Assembly: GCA_002733905.1 (NCBI GenBank)
Contig: NVXK01000002.1
Span: 133,751 to 197,750 of the forward strand
Length of the DNA stretch: 64,000 bases
Direction of reading: 5' to 3'
Origin: Robiginitomaculum sp.
GTDB lineage: Bacteria > Pseudomonadota > Alphaproteobacteria > Caulobacterales > Maricaulaceae
A program made the translations under genes and the position numbers. Of this stretch, positions 47,576 to 56,830 are shown piece after piece. Under the pieces are notes generated by a model. It did no database searches. It saw only the letters and a list, made by a program, of their open reading frames with translations, and had not been told where the DNA came from. Each line of letters begins with the position of its first letter. Position 1 is the stretch's first letter.

Positions 47576-47974
47576 CTAAAACATATTCAATTCAAGGCGA
47601 GCCTCATCACTCATCAAATCAGTTGTCCACGGTGGATCAAATACCATATCAACTACAACTTTATTCACACCCTTAATCATAATACAGGCTTCTTGCACCC
47701 AAATCGGCATTTCACCTGCAACAGGACAGCCTGGCGCAGTCAGTGTCATTTCGACTTTCAGCGTACGGTCATCTTCAAGATTAACCGTATAAATCAAGCC
47801 GAGTTCATAAATATCAACAGGGATTTCGGGGTCAAATACGGTCTTGATCTGCGTAATGACATCCGCCGTAATCCGCTCAATTTCCGCGTTACTTGGCTTA
47901 GATGTATCCGCAGGAGGCGACACGTCAATAACGTCTCGTTTCGCGTCTACTTGTTCTATATTTTCGCTCATCAT
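47576..47974 (-). CDS. sufT: SufT / DUF59 (MIP18-family) Fe-S assembly protein
   Basis: 132 aa. An N-terminal polar extension of about 35 residues precedes the MIP18 core: VFDPEIPVDIYELGLIYTVNL, LTAPGCPVAGEMP (with the conserved reactive cysteine) and VVDMVFDPPWTTDLMSDEARLELNMF. It supports maturation of Fe-S proteins. It lies between sufS and sufA. Two adjacent ATG codons (47974, 47971) both sit after AGGGT. Confidence 0.93.
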   Translation of the reverse strand: MMSENIEQVDAKRDVIDVSPPADTSKPSNAEIERITADVITQIKTVFDPEIPVDIYELGLIYTVNLEDDRTLKVEMTLTAPGCPVAGEMPIWVQEACIMIKGVNKVVVDMVFDPPWTTDLMSDEARLELNMF

Positions 47975-48015
47975 ATACCCTATATAGTATTTTTCTTGCC
48001 ATTTGTAAGGTGGCC

Positions 48016-49233
48016 TTAGGAAAGAAACTTACGTGCCTTTTTTACGCCTTCGATAAGGCGGTCTACTTCTTCGATTGTATTGTAAATTCCAAAGCTCGCA
48101 CGCGCCGTCGAATGCACACCAAATACATGCATCAAGGGTTGCGTGCAATGTTGCCCTGCCCGTATCGCAATGCCGTAACGGTCAAGAATTTGCGCGATAT
48201 CATGTGCATGTGCACCCTCTAGCGCAAATGACAAGACGGCTCCTTTGTTGGGAGCATTGCCAATCAGGCGAAAGCTATTCATCTCCTGCAAGCCGTTAAG
48301 AGCATGATGATACAGCTTCATTTCATGATCAATTACATCTTGGCGATTAAATTGATTTATCCAATCAATCGCCACACCAAAACCTATCGCTTCCATAATT
48401 GGCGGTGTACCAGCTTCAAATTTATGTGGTATGTCTTGATAGGTAACATGGTCTTCGAAGACATCTTCGATCATCTCGCCGCCGCCTTGAAATGGACGTA
48501 GTTTTTCGAGATGTTCACGTTTACCGTACAGCGCACCAATCCCCGTTGGCCCATAAAGCTTATGCCCGGTCATCGCGTAAAAATCCGCATCAATATCCAT
48601 CATATCCACTTCGATATGCACCGCCGCTTGCGTCCCATCTACGATAAAAACACAGCCATGTTCATGGGCGATTTTACCGATCTCTTTGACAGGATTTACC
48701 GTCCCCGTAACATTAGACATATGAACAATTGAGACAATTTTCGTGTGTTTTGTAAACAGTGTTTTATACACACCCATATCAAGCGTACCGTCTTCAAGAA
48801 CGGGTATCCACTTAATCACCGCGCCAAATCGTTCGCGTAAGAAGTTCCACGGTACAATATTAGAATGATGCTCCATCTGGGAAATGATAATCTCATCCCC
48901 CTCTTTGATCTCGCCCATTAAACCATAAGCCACCAGATTTAGCGCCTCTGTCGCACCTTTCGTAAAGATGATTTCAGAACTCTCCGCCGCCCCGATAAAA
49001 TTAGCGATCTTTTGACGCGCACCTTCAAATGCTTCGGTCGTTTCATTGGCCATAGTATGCAATCCGCGGTGCACATTGGCATATGAATGCTCGAAACAAT
49101 TCCGCATAGAATCTATGACAGCCAGAGGTTTTTGCGCGCTTGCAGCATTGTCAAGATAGGCCAAAGGCTTGTCATGAATAGTACGGCTTAGGATTGGAAA
49201 TTGTGCACGTATGGCATTTATATCAAAGCTCAT
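48016..49233 (-). CDS. sufS: Cysteine desulfurase SufS
   Basis: 405 aa. PLP-dependent release of sulfur from cysteine. The PLP lysine is in MTGHKLYGPTGIGALYG and the catalytic cysteine in RAGQHCTQPLM, the group II (SufS) arrangement. The ATG at 49233 overlaps the sufD stop as ATGA; an in-frame start six codons earlier is less likely. No SufE or SufU partner is visible in the window. Confidence 0.95.
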   Translation of the reverse strand: MSFDINAIRAQFPILSRTIHDKPLAYLDNAASAQKPLAVIDSMRNCFEHSYANVHRGLHTMANETTEAFEGARQKIANFIGAAESSEIIFTKGATEALNLVAYGLMGEIKEGDEIIISQMEHHSNIVPWNFLRERFGAVIKWIPVLEDGTLDMGVYKTLFTKHTKIVSIVHMSNVTGTVNPVKEIGKIAHEHGCVFIVDGTQAAVHIEVDMMDIDADFYAMTGHKLYGPTGIGALYGKREHLEKLRPFQGGGEMIEDVFEDHVTYQDIPHKFEAGTPPIMEAIGFGVAIDWINQFNRQDVIDHEMKLYHHALNGLQEMNSFRLIGNAPNKGAVLSFALEGAHAHDIAQILDRYGIAIRAGQHCTQPLMHVFGVHSTARASFGIYNTIEEVDRLIEGVKKARKFLS

Positions 49234-50294
49234 AACCGCGCCTCTAACCATGTCGAAATACGCGTGAGAAAATCTTCTTTTGCGCCCTCTTCCATAGTTT
49301 CAAAAGCATCAGCAACAAACGCTTGCGTTAAAAGCGAGCGGGCTTGTCCAAGAGGAATGCCGCGTTGTCGCATATAAAACAATGAGCTTTCGTCCAAAGC
49401 CCCAATCGTATTACCATGAGCACAAGCCACATCATCGGCGTAAATCTCAAGCTCTGGCTTCGCACGGATTTCGCAAGTATCTGAGAGCATAAGCGCGTCA
49501 TGACGCATTTCGGCGTCCGTAAATTGCGCGGGTCTACGCACATGGAATTTGCCTTGAAAAACGCCGCGCGCTTTGTCACTGACAACGCCTTTGACGCTTT
49601 GGCGTACAATTGCGCTCTCATTGCTGAAATCAATATAACTCGTCATATCCACATGACGTTTATCCCCGAGCAGATATGCCCCATGAATATCCGCTTTAAT
49701 GTTCGCCCCCAACAGTGCGACACGTGTTTCAAAACGTGTAAGCGCCGCGCCAAAACTGAGCGTATGTTGCGTGATTTCCGCGTCAGCCCAAGCATTGATG
49801 TGCGCCGTCGCAATACGTGTTGTCTCGGCGTGATCATGATGAAAAATCGTACGGGTTAGCTTTGCCCCCTGCGCCAGATCAAACTGCATATCAAGATTTA
49901 CAAAACCGGAAACACTGGTCTTGTGTACTTCCTCAACATGCAAAACGGCACCCTTCGCAAGCTTAATACAAAGGCTTGCATGACCCTTTTCCAGATTAGA
50001 AATACGTAAAACCTGCGTAGATTTAAAACCTTCAGGCACATTAATTACAATGGATTCTAGAGCAAAACGGCTCGCAATCGCGCCCATAACCGAGGTTTTT
50101 GGCAAAATTGTTTCACGTGAAACATTTACACCTTCTGGTATTTCAAAGTGCGGTTCACAGACAAGGGTCAGCCCCGTACCGCCCTTAAGCGTCTTGCGCA
50201 CATCTGTCCACTTCCACGCTTCCATACGGCGGTGTGGCAATACACCACCAAGGGCAGTTTCAGCAGGTGTAAAATTAGGCTGCGTATTCATCAT
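49230..50294 (-). CDS. sufD: Fe-S scaffold subunit SufD
   Basis: 354 aa. Beta-helix scaffold partner of SufB, recognisable by the C-terminal half: DKARGVFQGKFHVRRPAQFTDAEMRHDALMLSD, then EIYADDVACAHGNTIGALDESSLFYMRQRGIPLGQARSLL. It starts inside the end of sufC (20-base overlap) and ends overlapping sufS, so sufCDS are tightly coupled. Confidence 0.95.
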   Translation of the reverse strand: MMNTQPNFTPAETALGGVLPHRRMEAWKWTDVRKTLKGGTGLTLVCEPHFEIPEGVNVSRETILPKTSVMGAIASRFALESIVINVPEGFKSTQVLRISNLEKGHASLCIKLAKGAVLHVEEVHKTSVSGFVNLDMQFDLAQGAKLTRTIFHHDHAETTRIATAHINAWADAEITQHTLSFGAALTRFETRVALLGANIKADIHGAYLLGDKRHVDMTSYIDFSNESAIVRQSVKGVVSDKARGVFQGKFHVRRPAQFTDAEMRHDALMLSDTCEIRAKPELEIYADDVACAHGNTIGALDESSLFYMRQRGIPLGQARSLLTQAFVADAFETMEEGAKEDFLTRISTWLEARL

Positions 50295-51021
50295 AGCCTT
50301 CTTTTTCTAATTTTTTGGCAAAGTCCGCGTCCCCCGAAGCAACGATTTTCCCTGCGGAAAGAACATGCACACGGTCGGGTACAATATAGTCAAGCAAACG
50401 CTGATAATGGGTAATGATAAGCATGCCACGATCAGGGCTACGCAGCGCATTGACACCATCCGCAACAATGCGGAGCGCGTCCACATCAAGGCCACTATCA
50501 GTCTCGTCCATAATGATAAATTTCGGCTCGAGCATCATCATTTGGAATATTTCCATACGCTTCTTCTCGCCGCCAGAAAATCCAACATTCAAAGGGCGTC
50601 TGAGCATGTCTGGTTTAATCTTCAAATCAGATGCAATTGCGCGTGCTTTTTTGAGGAAATCAGGCGCAGTCATTGGGTCTTCTCCACGGGACTTTAGCTG
50701 TGCATTCAACGCTGTACGCAAGAATGTCATCGTAGGGACACCGGGGATTTCGAGCGGATATTGAAACGACAAAAACACGCCTTTACTGGCGCGGTCTTCT
50801 GGCTCCATAGCAAGTAAATCCTCGCCCAGATACTCAACCGATCCATCCGTGACATCATAACCGTCCTTACCCGTAAGCACATATGACAATGTCGATTTCC
50901 CAGCGCCATTCGGCCCCATAATCGCATGTACCTCGCCCGCAGGCACTTCAAGGTCCAACCCGTTGAGAATTGTTTGCTGACCATCATTCACAGTCGCCGT
51001 TAAGTTCTTAATTTTTATCAT
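50275..51021 (-). CDS. sufC: Fe-S assembly ATPase SufC
   Basis: 248 aa, ABC-type ATPase: Walker A GPNGAGKST, Q-loop SFQYP, signature FSGGEKKRMEI, Walker B FIIMDETDSGLD and H-loop ITHYQ. It drives conformational change of SufBD. The ATG at 51021, behind AAGAGA, gives the normal MIKIKNLTATV start; the longer frame from 51060 only adds 13 unconserved residues. Unlike the common order, it is not adjacent to sufB. Confidence 0.96.
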   Translation of the reverse strand: MIKIKNLTATVNDGQQTILNGLDLEVPAGEVHAIMGPNGAGKSTLSYVLTGKDGYDVTDGSVEYLGEDLLAMEPEDRASKGVFLSFQYPLEIPGVPTMTFLRTALNAQLKSRGEDPMTAPDFLKKARAIASDLKIKPDMLRRPLNVGFSGGEKKRMEIFQMMMLEPKFIIMDETDSGLDVDALRIVADGVNALRSPDRGMLIITHYQRLLDYIVPDRVHVLSAGKIVASGDADFAKKLEKEGYDEYAA

Positions 51022-51031
51022 TTTTCTCTTC

Positions 51032-51400
51032 TTATATCCAAACATCATTTGGGGCGTCATATTTGGCGTCTACATGCGCAGTGCCATTATTTTTAGTTGC
51101 CATCGGTTCAATCAAGAAAATTTGTGCTTCGTTTTTTGCAATCGGGCGATGTTCAACACCTTTAGGGATAACAAGAGCTTCCCCTTCGTTTAACACGACA
51201 GAGTGGGTGCGAAATTCAAGGACAATGCTCCCTTTCCAAATGAAAAACATCTCATCGGCGTCCTCATGAGCATGCCAAGGGTATTCCCCTTGGATTTTCG
51301 CAAGTTTAAATTCCTGCCCATTAAGCTGCGCCACTGTTTTTGGACGCCAATGCTCACTGAACAAAGAAAATTTTTCGTCGATGTTGATTTTCTCAATCAT
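51032..51400 (-). CDS. Cupin-domain protein inside the suf operon
   Basis: 122 aa, one small beta barrel. Cupin motif 1 is HAHEDADEMFFIWKG with metal-type His/His/Glu; motif 2 (GEALVIPKGVEHRPIAK) supplies the last His. It probably binds a divalent metal. It lies two bases after the RidA-like gene and ten before sufC on the same strand, so it is co-transcribed with the suf genes. A role in Fe-S assembly is not established; it may be a passenger. Confidence 0.85.
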   Translation of the reverse strand: MIEKINIDEKFSLFSEHWRPKTVAQLNGQEFKLAKIQGEYPWHAHEDADEMFFIWKGSIVLEFRTHSVVLNEGEALVIPKGVEHRPIAKNEAQIFLIEPMATKNNGTAHVDAKYDAPNDVWI

Positions 51401-51402
51401 GC

Positions 51403-51792
51403 CTAGCCTTTAAACGCCGTCACTTCGATTTCGACTTTCATGCTGTCTTCGATCAATTCTGCAACAATCATAGTCGCCGCAGGTTTGATAGCGCCGAAAG
51501 CGCGTTGAAGTTCTGGTTGGATTTGGTCGATGATTTCGCGGCTTGAAACAATGTATTTCACACGAACAACATGCCCCATTTCAAAATCACATGAACGCAG
51601 TGCGCCGTCGATTGTTGTGATTGCATTACGTGCTTGTTGCGCGGCACTTTCTGGCATTTTACCTGTTTCGTAATTTGTACCTGTTGTACCCGAAACAAAG
51701 CACCAATCCCCTTGCGCTACTGCGCGAGAATAGCCGAATTTTGTTTCCCAAGCCGAGCCTGAAGCGACGTGTTTACGTGTTGGTTTTGTCAT
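51403..51792 (-). CDS. RidA-family protein inside the suf operon
   Basis: 129 aa, YjgF/RidA fold: YSRAVAQGDWCFVSGTTG, then ARNAITTIDGALRSCDFEMGHVVRVKYIVSS and KPAATMIVAELIEDSMKVEIEVTAF. The usual active-site arginine of true RidA, near the RPARS end, is replaced here by KPAAT, so imine deaminase activity is doubtful. The ATG at 51792, behind GGAGA, is preferred over a TTG four codons upstream. RidA protects PLP enzymes from reactive enamines, which could matter beside two PLP-dependent desulfurases (inference). Confidence 0.87.
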   Translation of the reverse strand: MTKPTRKHVASGSAWETKFGYSRAVAQGDWCFVSGTTGTNYETGKMPESAAQQARNAITTIDGALRSCDFEMGHVVRVKYIVSSREIIDQIQPELQRAFGAIKPAATMIVAELIEDSMKVEIEVTAFKG

Positions 51793-51816
51793 ATTGGTCT
51801 CCAATGAATTGTAAAA

Positions 51817-52302
51817 TTAGTTATCTGTTTTTTGTTGCGTAAGTTGTGTAATGCGTGTGTTCTGATCCATGACAAGACGCCATTCGCCGTCTTGGAGTTG
51901 AAAGGTAAGGGCAAGATGCGCGTAACGGTCATCGCCCTCTGGGGTATCGCGGTATGAATACCGCAAGAGCGCGACAGCTACGTCAGAGCCGACAACTTGG
52001 CTGACATGTTCTATGCCCATACGCCAATCTGTATCACCAAACCATTCCGCATGTGTTGCCTGCACATCGTCTTTGCTCTGCAACATACTACCGTCAGGAA
52101 AAATCATCGGCAGTGTATCACCCTTTGTAAGGGTCGCCATAAAACCGCCTAAATCACGCGCCGCTATCGTTGCAAGATGAGCGTCAAGCGCCACTTGAAA
52201 TGACGGGGCTTGCACGGCTTTGTCACAAGCAGAAAAAACAGGCATAACGATTAATACGGATGCAAAAAATATAGTTTTAAAAGTATTTTTCATAAGCTTC
52301 AT
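51817..52302 (-). CDS. Lipoprotein with NTF2/SnoaL-like (DUF4440-type) domain
   Basis: 161 aa. A lipoprotein signal with lipobox FSAC is followed by an NTF2-like fold: FQVALDAHLATIAARDLGGFMATL, HAEWFGDTDWRMGIEHVSQVVGSDVAVALLRYSYRD and YAHLALTFQLQDGEWRLVMDQNT. The start overlaps the upstream stop as ATGA (52302); an in-frame ATG at 52323 sits directly on an AAGGAGG and is the alternative. The function is unknown, and it lies in the suf operon between sufB and sufC. Confidence 0.8.
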   Translation of the reverse strand: MKLMKNTFKTIFFASVLIVMPVFSACDKAVQAPSFQVALDAHLATIAARDLGGFMATLTKGDTLPMIFPDGSMLQSKDDVQATHAEWFGDTDWRMGIEHVSQVVGSDVAVALLRYSYRDTPEGDDRYAHLALTFQLQDGEWRLVMDQNTRITQLTQQKTDN

Positions 52303-52808
52303 GGACACAATTTTAGTGTCCATGCCTCCTTATCCTTTGCACGCCAGCACTTTTGCCGCGCCCCATATGAGACGAGCGAGAATGTATTCGCACCGTCATG
52401 ATGGAATACAGCTTTTAGCTCTAGCGCTTTGACACTATCATCCTTCAAATTGTCTGCGCCGTAAACATTTACAACCAGTGTCGGGTTTTCAAACGTATGT
52501 TCGCGGTATGTCATATTGGCGCGAGAGTGGTCTGTCGTATCACCAAAAAGATAGATACGTGTTTTATTGTAAACATCGGTCACACTGTCACCAATTTCTA
52601 CTTTTGAATAAGTTGCTAAACCTTGATCATATCCTTCCAAACTCATAGCCATTTCACGTGAAACGATTACAGGCGGCACGGGCGGTGTCGCCGCAGAAGC
52701 CTCAATTTGCTCAGAACCCTGCGAAGGCATATTTTCTGTCTGCGAAGTCTCCCCTCCACAGCCAGACAATAACAAAGCAATGACGCCAATATGCATAAAA
52801 GTTTTCAT
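52299..52808 (-). CDS. Lipoprotein of unknown function in the suf operon
   Basis: 169 aa. Short lipoprotein signal with lipobox LLSGC, then a Ser/Glu/Pro-rich linker and a small domain with EGYDQGLATYSKVEIGDSVTDVYNKTRIYLFGD. Two cysteines near the end (KCWRAKDKEAWTLKLCP) could form a disulfide. Its ATG overlaps the sufB stop (TAATG), so it is translated with sufB. I recognise no family. Confidence 0.8.
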   Translation of the reverse strand: MKTFMHIGVIALLLSGCGGETSQTENMPSQGSEQIEASAATPPVPPVIVSREMAMSLEGYDQGLATYSKVEIGDSVTDVYNKTRIYLFGDTTDHSRANMTYREHTFENPTLVVNVYGADNLKDDSVKALELKAVFHHDGANTFSLVSYGARQKCWRAKDKEAWTLKLCP

Positions 52809-54325
52809 TAACCCACACTGCCTTCCAAGCTGATCGCCACGAGTTTTTGCGCTTCGACAGCAAATTCCATAGGCAGTTTTTGCAAAACGTCACGGCAAAA
52901 ACCATTGACCAAAAGCGCGACAGCGTCTTCTTCGGAAAGGCCACGTTGACGGCAATAGAAAAGCTGTTCTTCGGACAATTTACTCGTCGTCGCCTCATGC
53001 TCAAACTGTGCGCTTGGTGTATTGCTTTCAACATAGGGCACAGTATGCGCGCCGCACTGATCGCCAATCAAAAGACTGTCACACTGGGTAAAGTTCCGTG
53101 CGCCTGTCGCCTTTTTATGCGCGCTCACAAGGCCGCGATATGTCTGGTTAGACTTGCCCGCAGAAATCCCTTTAGAGATGATACGTGATTTGGTGTTTTT
53201 GCCCAAATGGATCATTTTCGTGCCTGTATCGGCTTGCTGATGTCCATTGGTAATCGCGATAGAATAAAACTCGCCAGAACTGCCATCGCCGCGCAATATA
53301 CAGCTTGGGTATTTCCACGTCACCGCAGAACCTGTCTCGACTTGTGTCCATGAAACTTTAGAATTTTTACCACGGCAATCCGCACGTTTCGTCACGAAAT
53401 TATAGACACCGCCTTTGCCCTCTGAATCACCTGGCCACCAGTTTTGCACTGTAGAATATTTAATCTCGGCGCCTTCAAGAACAATCAACTCGACCACCGC
53501 CGCATGTAATTGATTTTCGTCACGCATAGGCGCAGTACAGCCCTCTAAATAGGAAACATAAGACCCTTTATCGGCAATAATCAGCGTCCGTTCAAACTGC
53601 CCTGTCCCCTGTGCATTCATGCGGAAATAAGTTGAAAGCTCCATAGGGCAACGCACACCCGGTGGGATGTAGACGAATGAACCTTCGGAAAACACAGCCG
53701 TATTCAGGGTGGCAAAGAAATTATCTGTCGGTGGCACAACAGTTCCCAAATATTTCTTCACCAGCTCTGGGTGGTCTTTAATTGCTTCGGAAAGCGGGCA
53801 GAAGATCACGCCATCTTTCGCCAATTCTTTTTTAAATGTCGTCACCACAGAGACACTATCAAAGACAGCGTCAACGGCGACACGCGGCGCGCCCTGCACA
53901 CCCGCAAGCACTTCTTGTTCTTTCAAAGGAATACCAAGCTTTGCGTAAACTTCGAGTAAATCTGGATCAACTTCGTCCAAAGACTTAGGCCCGTCTTTAT
54001 CGCTTTTAGGGGCGGCGTAATAATAGGAATCTTGATAGTCAATTTTCGGATAATCAACCATCGCCCATGTCGGCTCTTCCATAGTCAACCAACGGGCATA
54101 GGCATCAAGGCGCCATTTCAGCATCCACTCTGGCTCGTTCTTTTTGGCCGAGATAAAGCGGACAATATCTTCGTTCAAGCCTTTGGGCGCGAACTCCTGT
54201 TCAATATCACTCGAAAAGCCGTATTTATACTTATCAGCCTCAAGCGCTTCGACGCCCTGTACGGTTTCGCGCTCAATAGCCTCTTTGGCAACATTGTCTT
54301 TAACACTTGTTTTGACGTCCGGCAT
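52808..54325 (-). CDS. sufB: Fe-S scaffold subunit SufB
   Basis: 505 aa. Main Fe-S scaffold. Recognised by [31 protein letters not shown] near the N-terminus, [38 protein letters not shown] in the middle and [52 protein letters not shown] near the end, which holds the functional cysteine and glutamate region. The ATG overlaps the desulfurase stop (TAATG). Confidence 0.96.
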   Translation of the reverse strand: MPDVKTSVKDNVAKEAIERETVQGVEALEADKYKYGFSSDIEQEFAPKGLNEDIVRFISAKKNEPEWMLKWRLDAYARWLTMEEPTWAMVDYPKIDYQDSYYYAAPKSDKDGPKSLDEVDPDLLEVYAKLGIPLKEQEVLAGVQGAPRVAVDAVFDSVSVVTTFKKELAKDGVIFCPLSEAIKDHPELVKKYLGTVVPPTDNFFATLNTAVFSEGSFVYIPPGVRCPMELSTYFRMNAQGTGQFERTLIIADKGSYVSYLEGCTAPMRDENQLHAAVVELIVLEGAEIKYSTVQNWWPGDSEGKGGVYNFVTKRADCRGKNSKVSWTQVETGSAVTWKYPSCILRGDGSSGEFYSIAITNGHQQADTGTKMIHLGKNTKSRIISKGISAGKSNQTYRGLVSAHKKATGARNFTQCDSLLIGDQCGAHTVPYVESNTPSAQFEHEATTSKLSEEQLFYCRQRGLSEEDAVALLVNGFCRDVLQKLPMEFAVEAQKLVAISLEGSVG

Positions 54326-55446
54326 TACGCGGCTCCTCTGATCGCAATTTTGCGAATTTTAGTCCATGCATTCAAAAAACGCGCCGCGTCCTCTGGCTGG
54401 CTTGTATACCCAAGGCTTAGGCGTATCGCACCATGTGGCGCTTTATCCGCCAAACCCATCGCGGTCACAGCGCGGCTCGCCCCCACTTTACCCGATGAAC
54501 AGGCAAGCCCCGTGGATACACTAATACCTTCCAAATCAAGCCCCATCATCAATGTTGATGACGACACATCTGGCACAGCAAACAGGCTCGTATTGGGAAG
54601 GCGTTCTGCCCCTTCCCCGAAAATGGTAATGTGTGGCTCCAAAGCTTTAAGGCCCTTTTCAATCGCGTCACGAATGGCGCGTGTATGTGACAAATTCTCT
54701 GCAATTTTCGCAGCCGCGCCAAACCCTGCAATCCCTGCAACATTTATCGTACCTGCACGGCGACGTTTTTCCTGTCCACCGCCTATGATCAAACTACTAT
54801 ATGGGGCGTCTGGCGACACATACAATGCGCCAACGCCTTGCGGCCCACCGATTTTATGTGCTGACACAGCCAGATAATCGACAATGAATAACATCGGCAT
54901 TTTCCCAAGCGATTGCACAGCGTCTACAAGGATATATCCTTTAACTGCGTGGACAAGGTCTGCCGCTTTTTCCACGTCTTGCAACACCCCTGTTTCACTA
55001 TTGGCCGCACTCATTGTTAGGAAAGGCGCACCGTCATCAGCGTCCCAGTCCGCAAGCGTTTGCGCGAGCCAATCTAGATCCATTTGCCCTGTGGAAAGCG
55101 TGGGAATAATATCCACTTTCGCGCCAGAAGCTTCCGCCGCCACTATCGCGGCAGGATGATCCATACCAGACACAAGCATACGCTTTGTACCATTATCAAC
55201 CACGGACTTAATCGCCGTATTTATAGCTTCTGTGCCACTGCCCATAAAAACAATATCTTGCGCACAAACCCCCATGGCAAGCCCGACCGCCTCGCGGCCA
55301 TCAGAAACCAATTTACTCGCCGCCCTGCCTGCACCGTGGGGCGTAGATGCATTCCCAGGCGTATTCAGCGCAGCGACCATAGCCGTTATCACTTCAGGGC
55401 GCGCAGGCGAGCTGGCATTATGGTCAAGATAGAGACGCGGTTTCAT
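54325..55446 (-). CDS. Cysteine desulfurase, IscS/NifS type
   Basis: 373 aa, PLP-dependent group I desulfurase: [13 protein letters not shown] at the start, PLP lysine in [16 protein letters not shown], catalytic loop cysteine in [14 protein letters not shown]. It gives the operon a second desulfurase besides SufS, a usual feature of alphaproteobacterial suf operons. Its ATG overlaps the IscR stop as ATGA. Confidence 0.93.
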   Translation of the reverse strand: MKPRLYLDHNASSPARPEVITAMVAALNTPGNASTPHGAGRAASKLVSDGREAVGLAMGVCAQDIVFMGSGTEAINTAIKSVVDNGTKRMLVSGMDHPAAIVAAEASGAKVDIIPTLSTGQMDLDWLAQTLADWDADDGAPFLTMSAANSETGVLQDVEKAADLVHAVKGYILVDAVQSLGKMPMLFIVDYLAVSAHKIGGPQGVGALYVSPDAPYSSLIIGGGQEKRRRAGTINVAGIAGFGAAAKIAENLSHTRAIRDAIEKGLKALEPHITIFGEGAERLPNTSLFAVPDVSSSTLMMGLDLEGISVSTGLACSSGKVGASRAVTAMGLADKAPHGAIRLSLGYTSQPEDAARFLNAWTKIRKIAIRGAA

Positions 55447-55919
55447 TCAGCCATCTCCAACACATTAAAATCTACCTCAGCACCGCTCTCGCTCATCATG
55501 GCTGGAAATCGCTGATCAATTACATCTTGAATACTGATCGCGTCAAAAAATGCCTTGATATGATCTTCCATGGCTTGCCATAAATCATGCGCCAAACATT
55601 TCGCGCCTTTATCAACACACCCCATGCCTTCGTGCTCTGCACATCGTTTCGTTTGCACAGAACCATCGACAGCATAAATAACAGCACCGATTCGTATTTC
55701 GTGGGTAGGTCGTGCCAAAATATAGCCCCCTTGCGCCCCCCGAACACTATCAACAATACCTGCACGGCGGAGTTTTCCGAACAATTGTTCTAGGAAACTC
55801 AGCGATATATCTTGGCGCACCGAAATATCAGACAAGCTAACAGCCGCCGTATTCGTGCCATTTACGGCAATATCGGTCACAGCCATGACGGCATATCGGG
55901 CTTTCGCGGTTAATTTCAT
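55443..55919 (-). CDS. iscR: Rrf2-family Fe-S sensing repressor IscR
   Basis: 158 aa. N-terminal winged helix (MKLTAKARYAVMAVTDIAVN; LSFLEQLFGKLRRAGIVDSVRGAQGGYILARP) and a C-terminal cluster site with C93, C101, C108 and H111, close to the Cys/Cys/Cys/His ligand set of E. coli IscR. It senses Fe-S demand and represses the suf operon, of which it is the first gene. The ATG at 55919 is used rather than the adjacent TTG. An IscR-type box covers its own promoter. Confidence 0.94.
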   Translation of the reverse strand: MKLTAKARYAVMAVTDIAVNGTNTAAVSLSDISVRQDISLSFLEQLFGKLRRAGIVDSVRGAQGGYILARPTHEIRIGAVIYAVDGSVQTKRCAEHEGMGCVDKGAKCLAHDLWQAMEDHIKAFFDAISIQDVIDQRFPAMMSESGAEVDFNVLEMAE

Positions 55920-55995
55920 CAATATACCTGTGATTTTTCTCGCTTTTTTGCACAGGGCTTGCTAGAAGGCGCGCGCAACACTATATCTCCTGTAG

Positions 55996-56028
55996 AATTT
56001 ACGAATTCCGACTAAAACAGTCAAGTAT
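55996..56028 (-). promoter_or_regulatory. suf operon promoter with overlapping IscR-type box
   Basis: On the minus strand TTGACT (56024-56019) and TAAATT (56001-55996) are separated by exactly 17 bases, a good sigma-70 promoter. The -35 and part of the spacer fall inside 56004-56028, which matches the type 1 IscR site: CCGACT, then AAAAC, then AGTCAAGTAT on the plus strand. Holo-IscR binding here would block the polymerase, giving autorepression. Confidence 0.75.
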
Positions 56029-56080
56029 AATAATTCTTAAATTTCACAATAGTTATAGACCACCAAAATAGAGAATATTT

Positions 56081-56758
56081 ATGCCTGAAGTAATTTTTAA
56101 CGGCCCAGAGGGTCGCCTCGAAGGTCGCTATCATCCAAGTGATGATCCAGCCGCACCTTGCGCGATCATACTCTCACCTCATCCCAAAGCTGGTGGACAC
56201 ATGGATCACCGTATTCCTGTGGCTATGTTTGAAACATATAAAGCCCGTGGCTTTTCGGTTCTGCGCTTTAATTACCGTGGTATTGGCCGCTCTGTCGGCA
56301 CATATGACAATGGTTCTGGCGAGCTCCAAGACGCGGCCTATGCACTAGACTGGTTACAAAGCTTCAACCAAAACGCTCCATTTAGCTGGGTCAGCGGATA
56401 TTCATTTGGCGCGTGGATTGGCATGCAACTGCTAATGCGTCGCCCTGAAATTGCCGGGTTCATCTCTATGTCCCTACCGACAAATACATATGACCTCGCC
56501 TTTTTGGCACCGTGCCCGACATCTGGCCTCGTAACATATGGCTCTGAAGACACCATTGTACCGCCCGAAGAAGTCGAGCGCGCCATTGTCAAAGTACGGA
56601 CGCAAAAAGGCACACAGGTTCACGGCAAACTTATCCCAGGTGCTGACCATTTTTATTCAGACACACTGGAAATCGCCATCGAAGAAACTGAAATCTATCT
56701 TGATGAAGTTTTAGACGACCGCTATTGCCCTTACCGCCAACCATATGTAGCTGAATAA
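56081..56758 (+). CDS. Alpha/beta hydrolase (COG2945-like)
   Basis: 225 aa. Nucleophile elbow GYSFG, oxyanion region SPHPKAGGHMDHR, an acid in YGSEDTIVPPEE and the catalytic histidine in GADHFYSDT complete the triad. VLRFNYRGIGRSVGTYDNGSGELQDA is typical of the small cytoplasmic group often found next to Fe-S or cell-envelope genes in alphaproteobacteria. Substrate unknown. It is divergent from the suf operon, and its promoter overlaps the same 160-bp spacer. Confidence 0.88.
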   Translation: MPEVIFNGPEGRLEGRYHPSDDPAAPCAIILSPHPKAGGHMDHRIPVAMFETYKARGFSVLRFNYRGIGRSVGTYDNGSGELQDAAYALDWLQSFNQNAPFSWVSGYSFGAWIGMQLLMRRPEIAGFISMSLPTNTYDLAFLAPCPTSGLVTYGSEDTIVPPEEVERAIVKVRTQKGTQVHGKLIPGADHFYSDTLEIAIEETEIYLDEVLDDRYCPYRQPYVAE

Positions 56759-56830
56759 ATGCCTGAATAAAGGCGAATAGCTGTCTTTGGCGTCACTTAT
56801 TGTTGGGGACAAAAGAAAGCGACGCTATAG

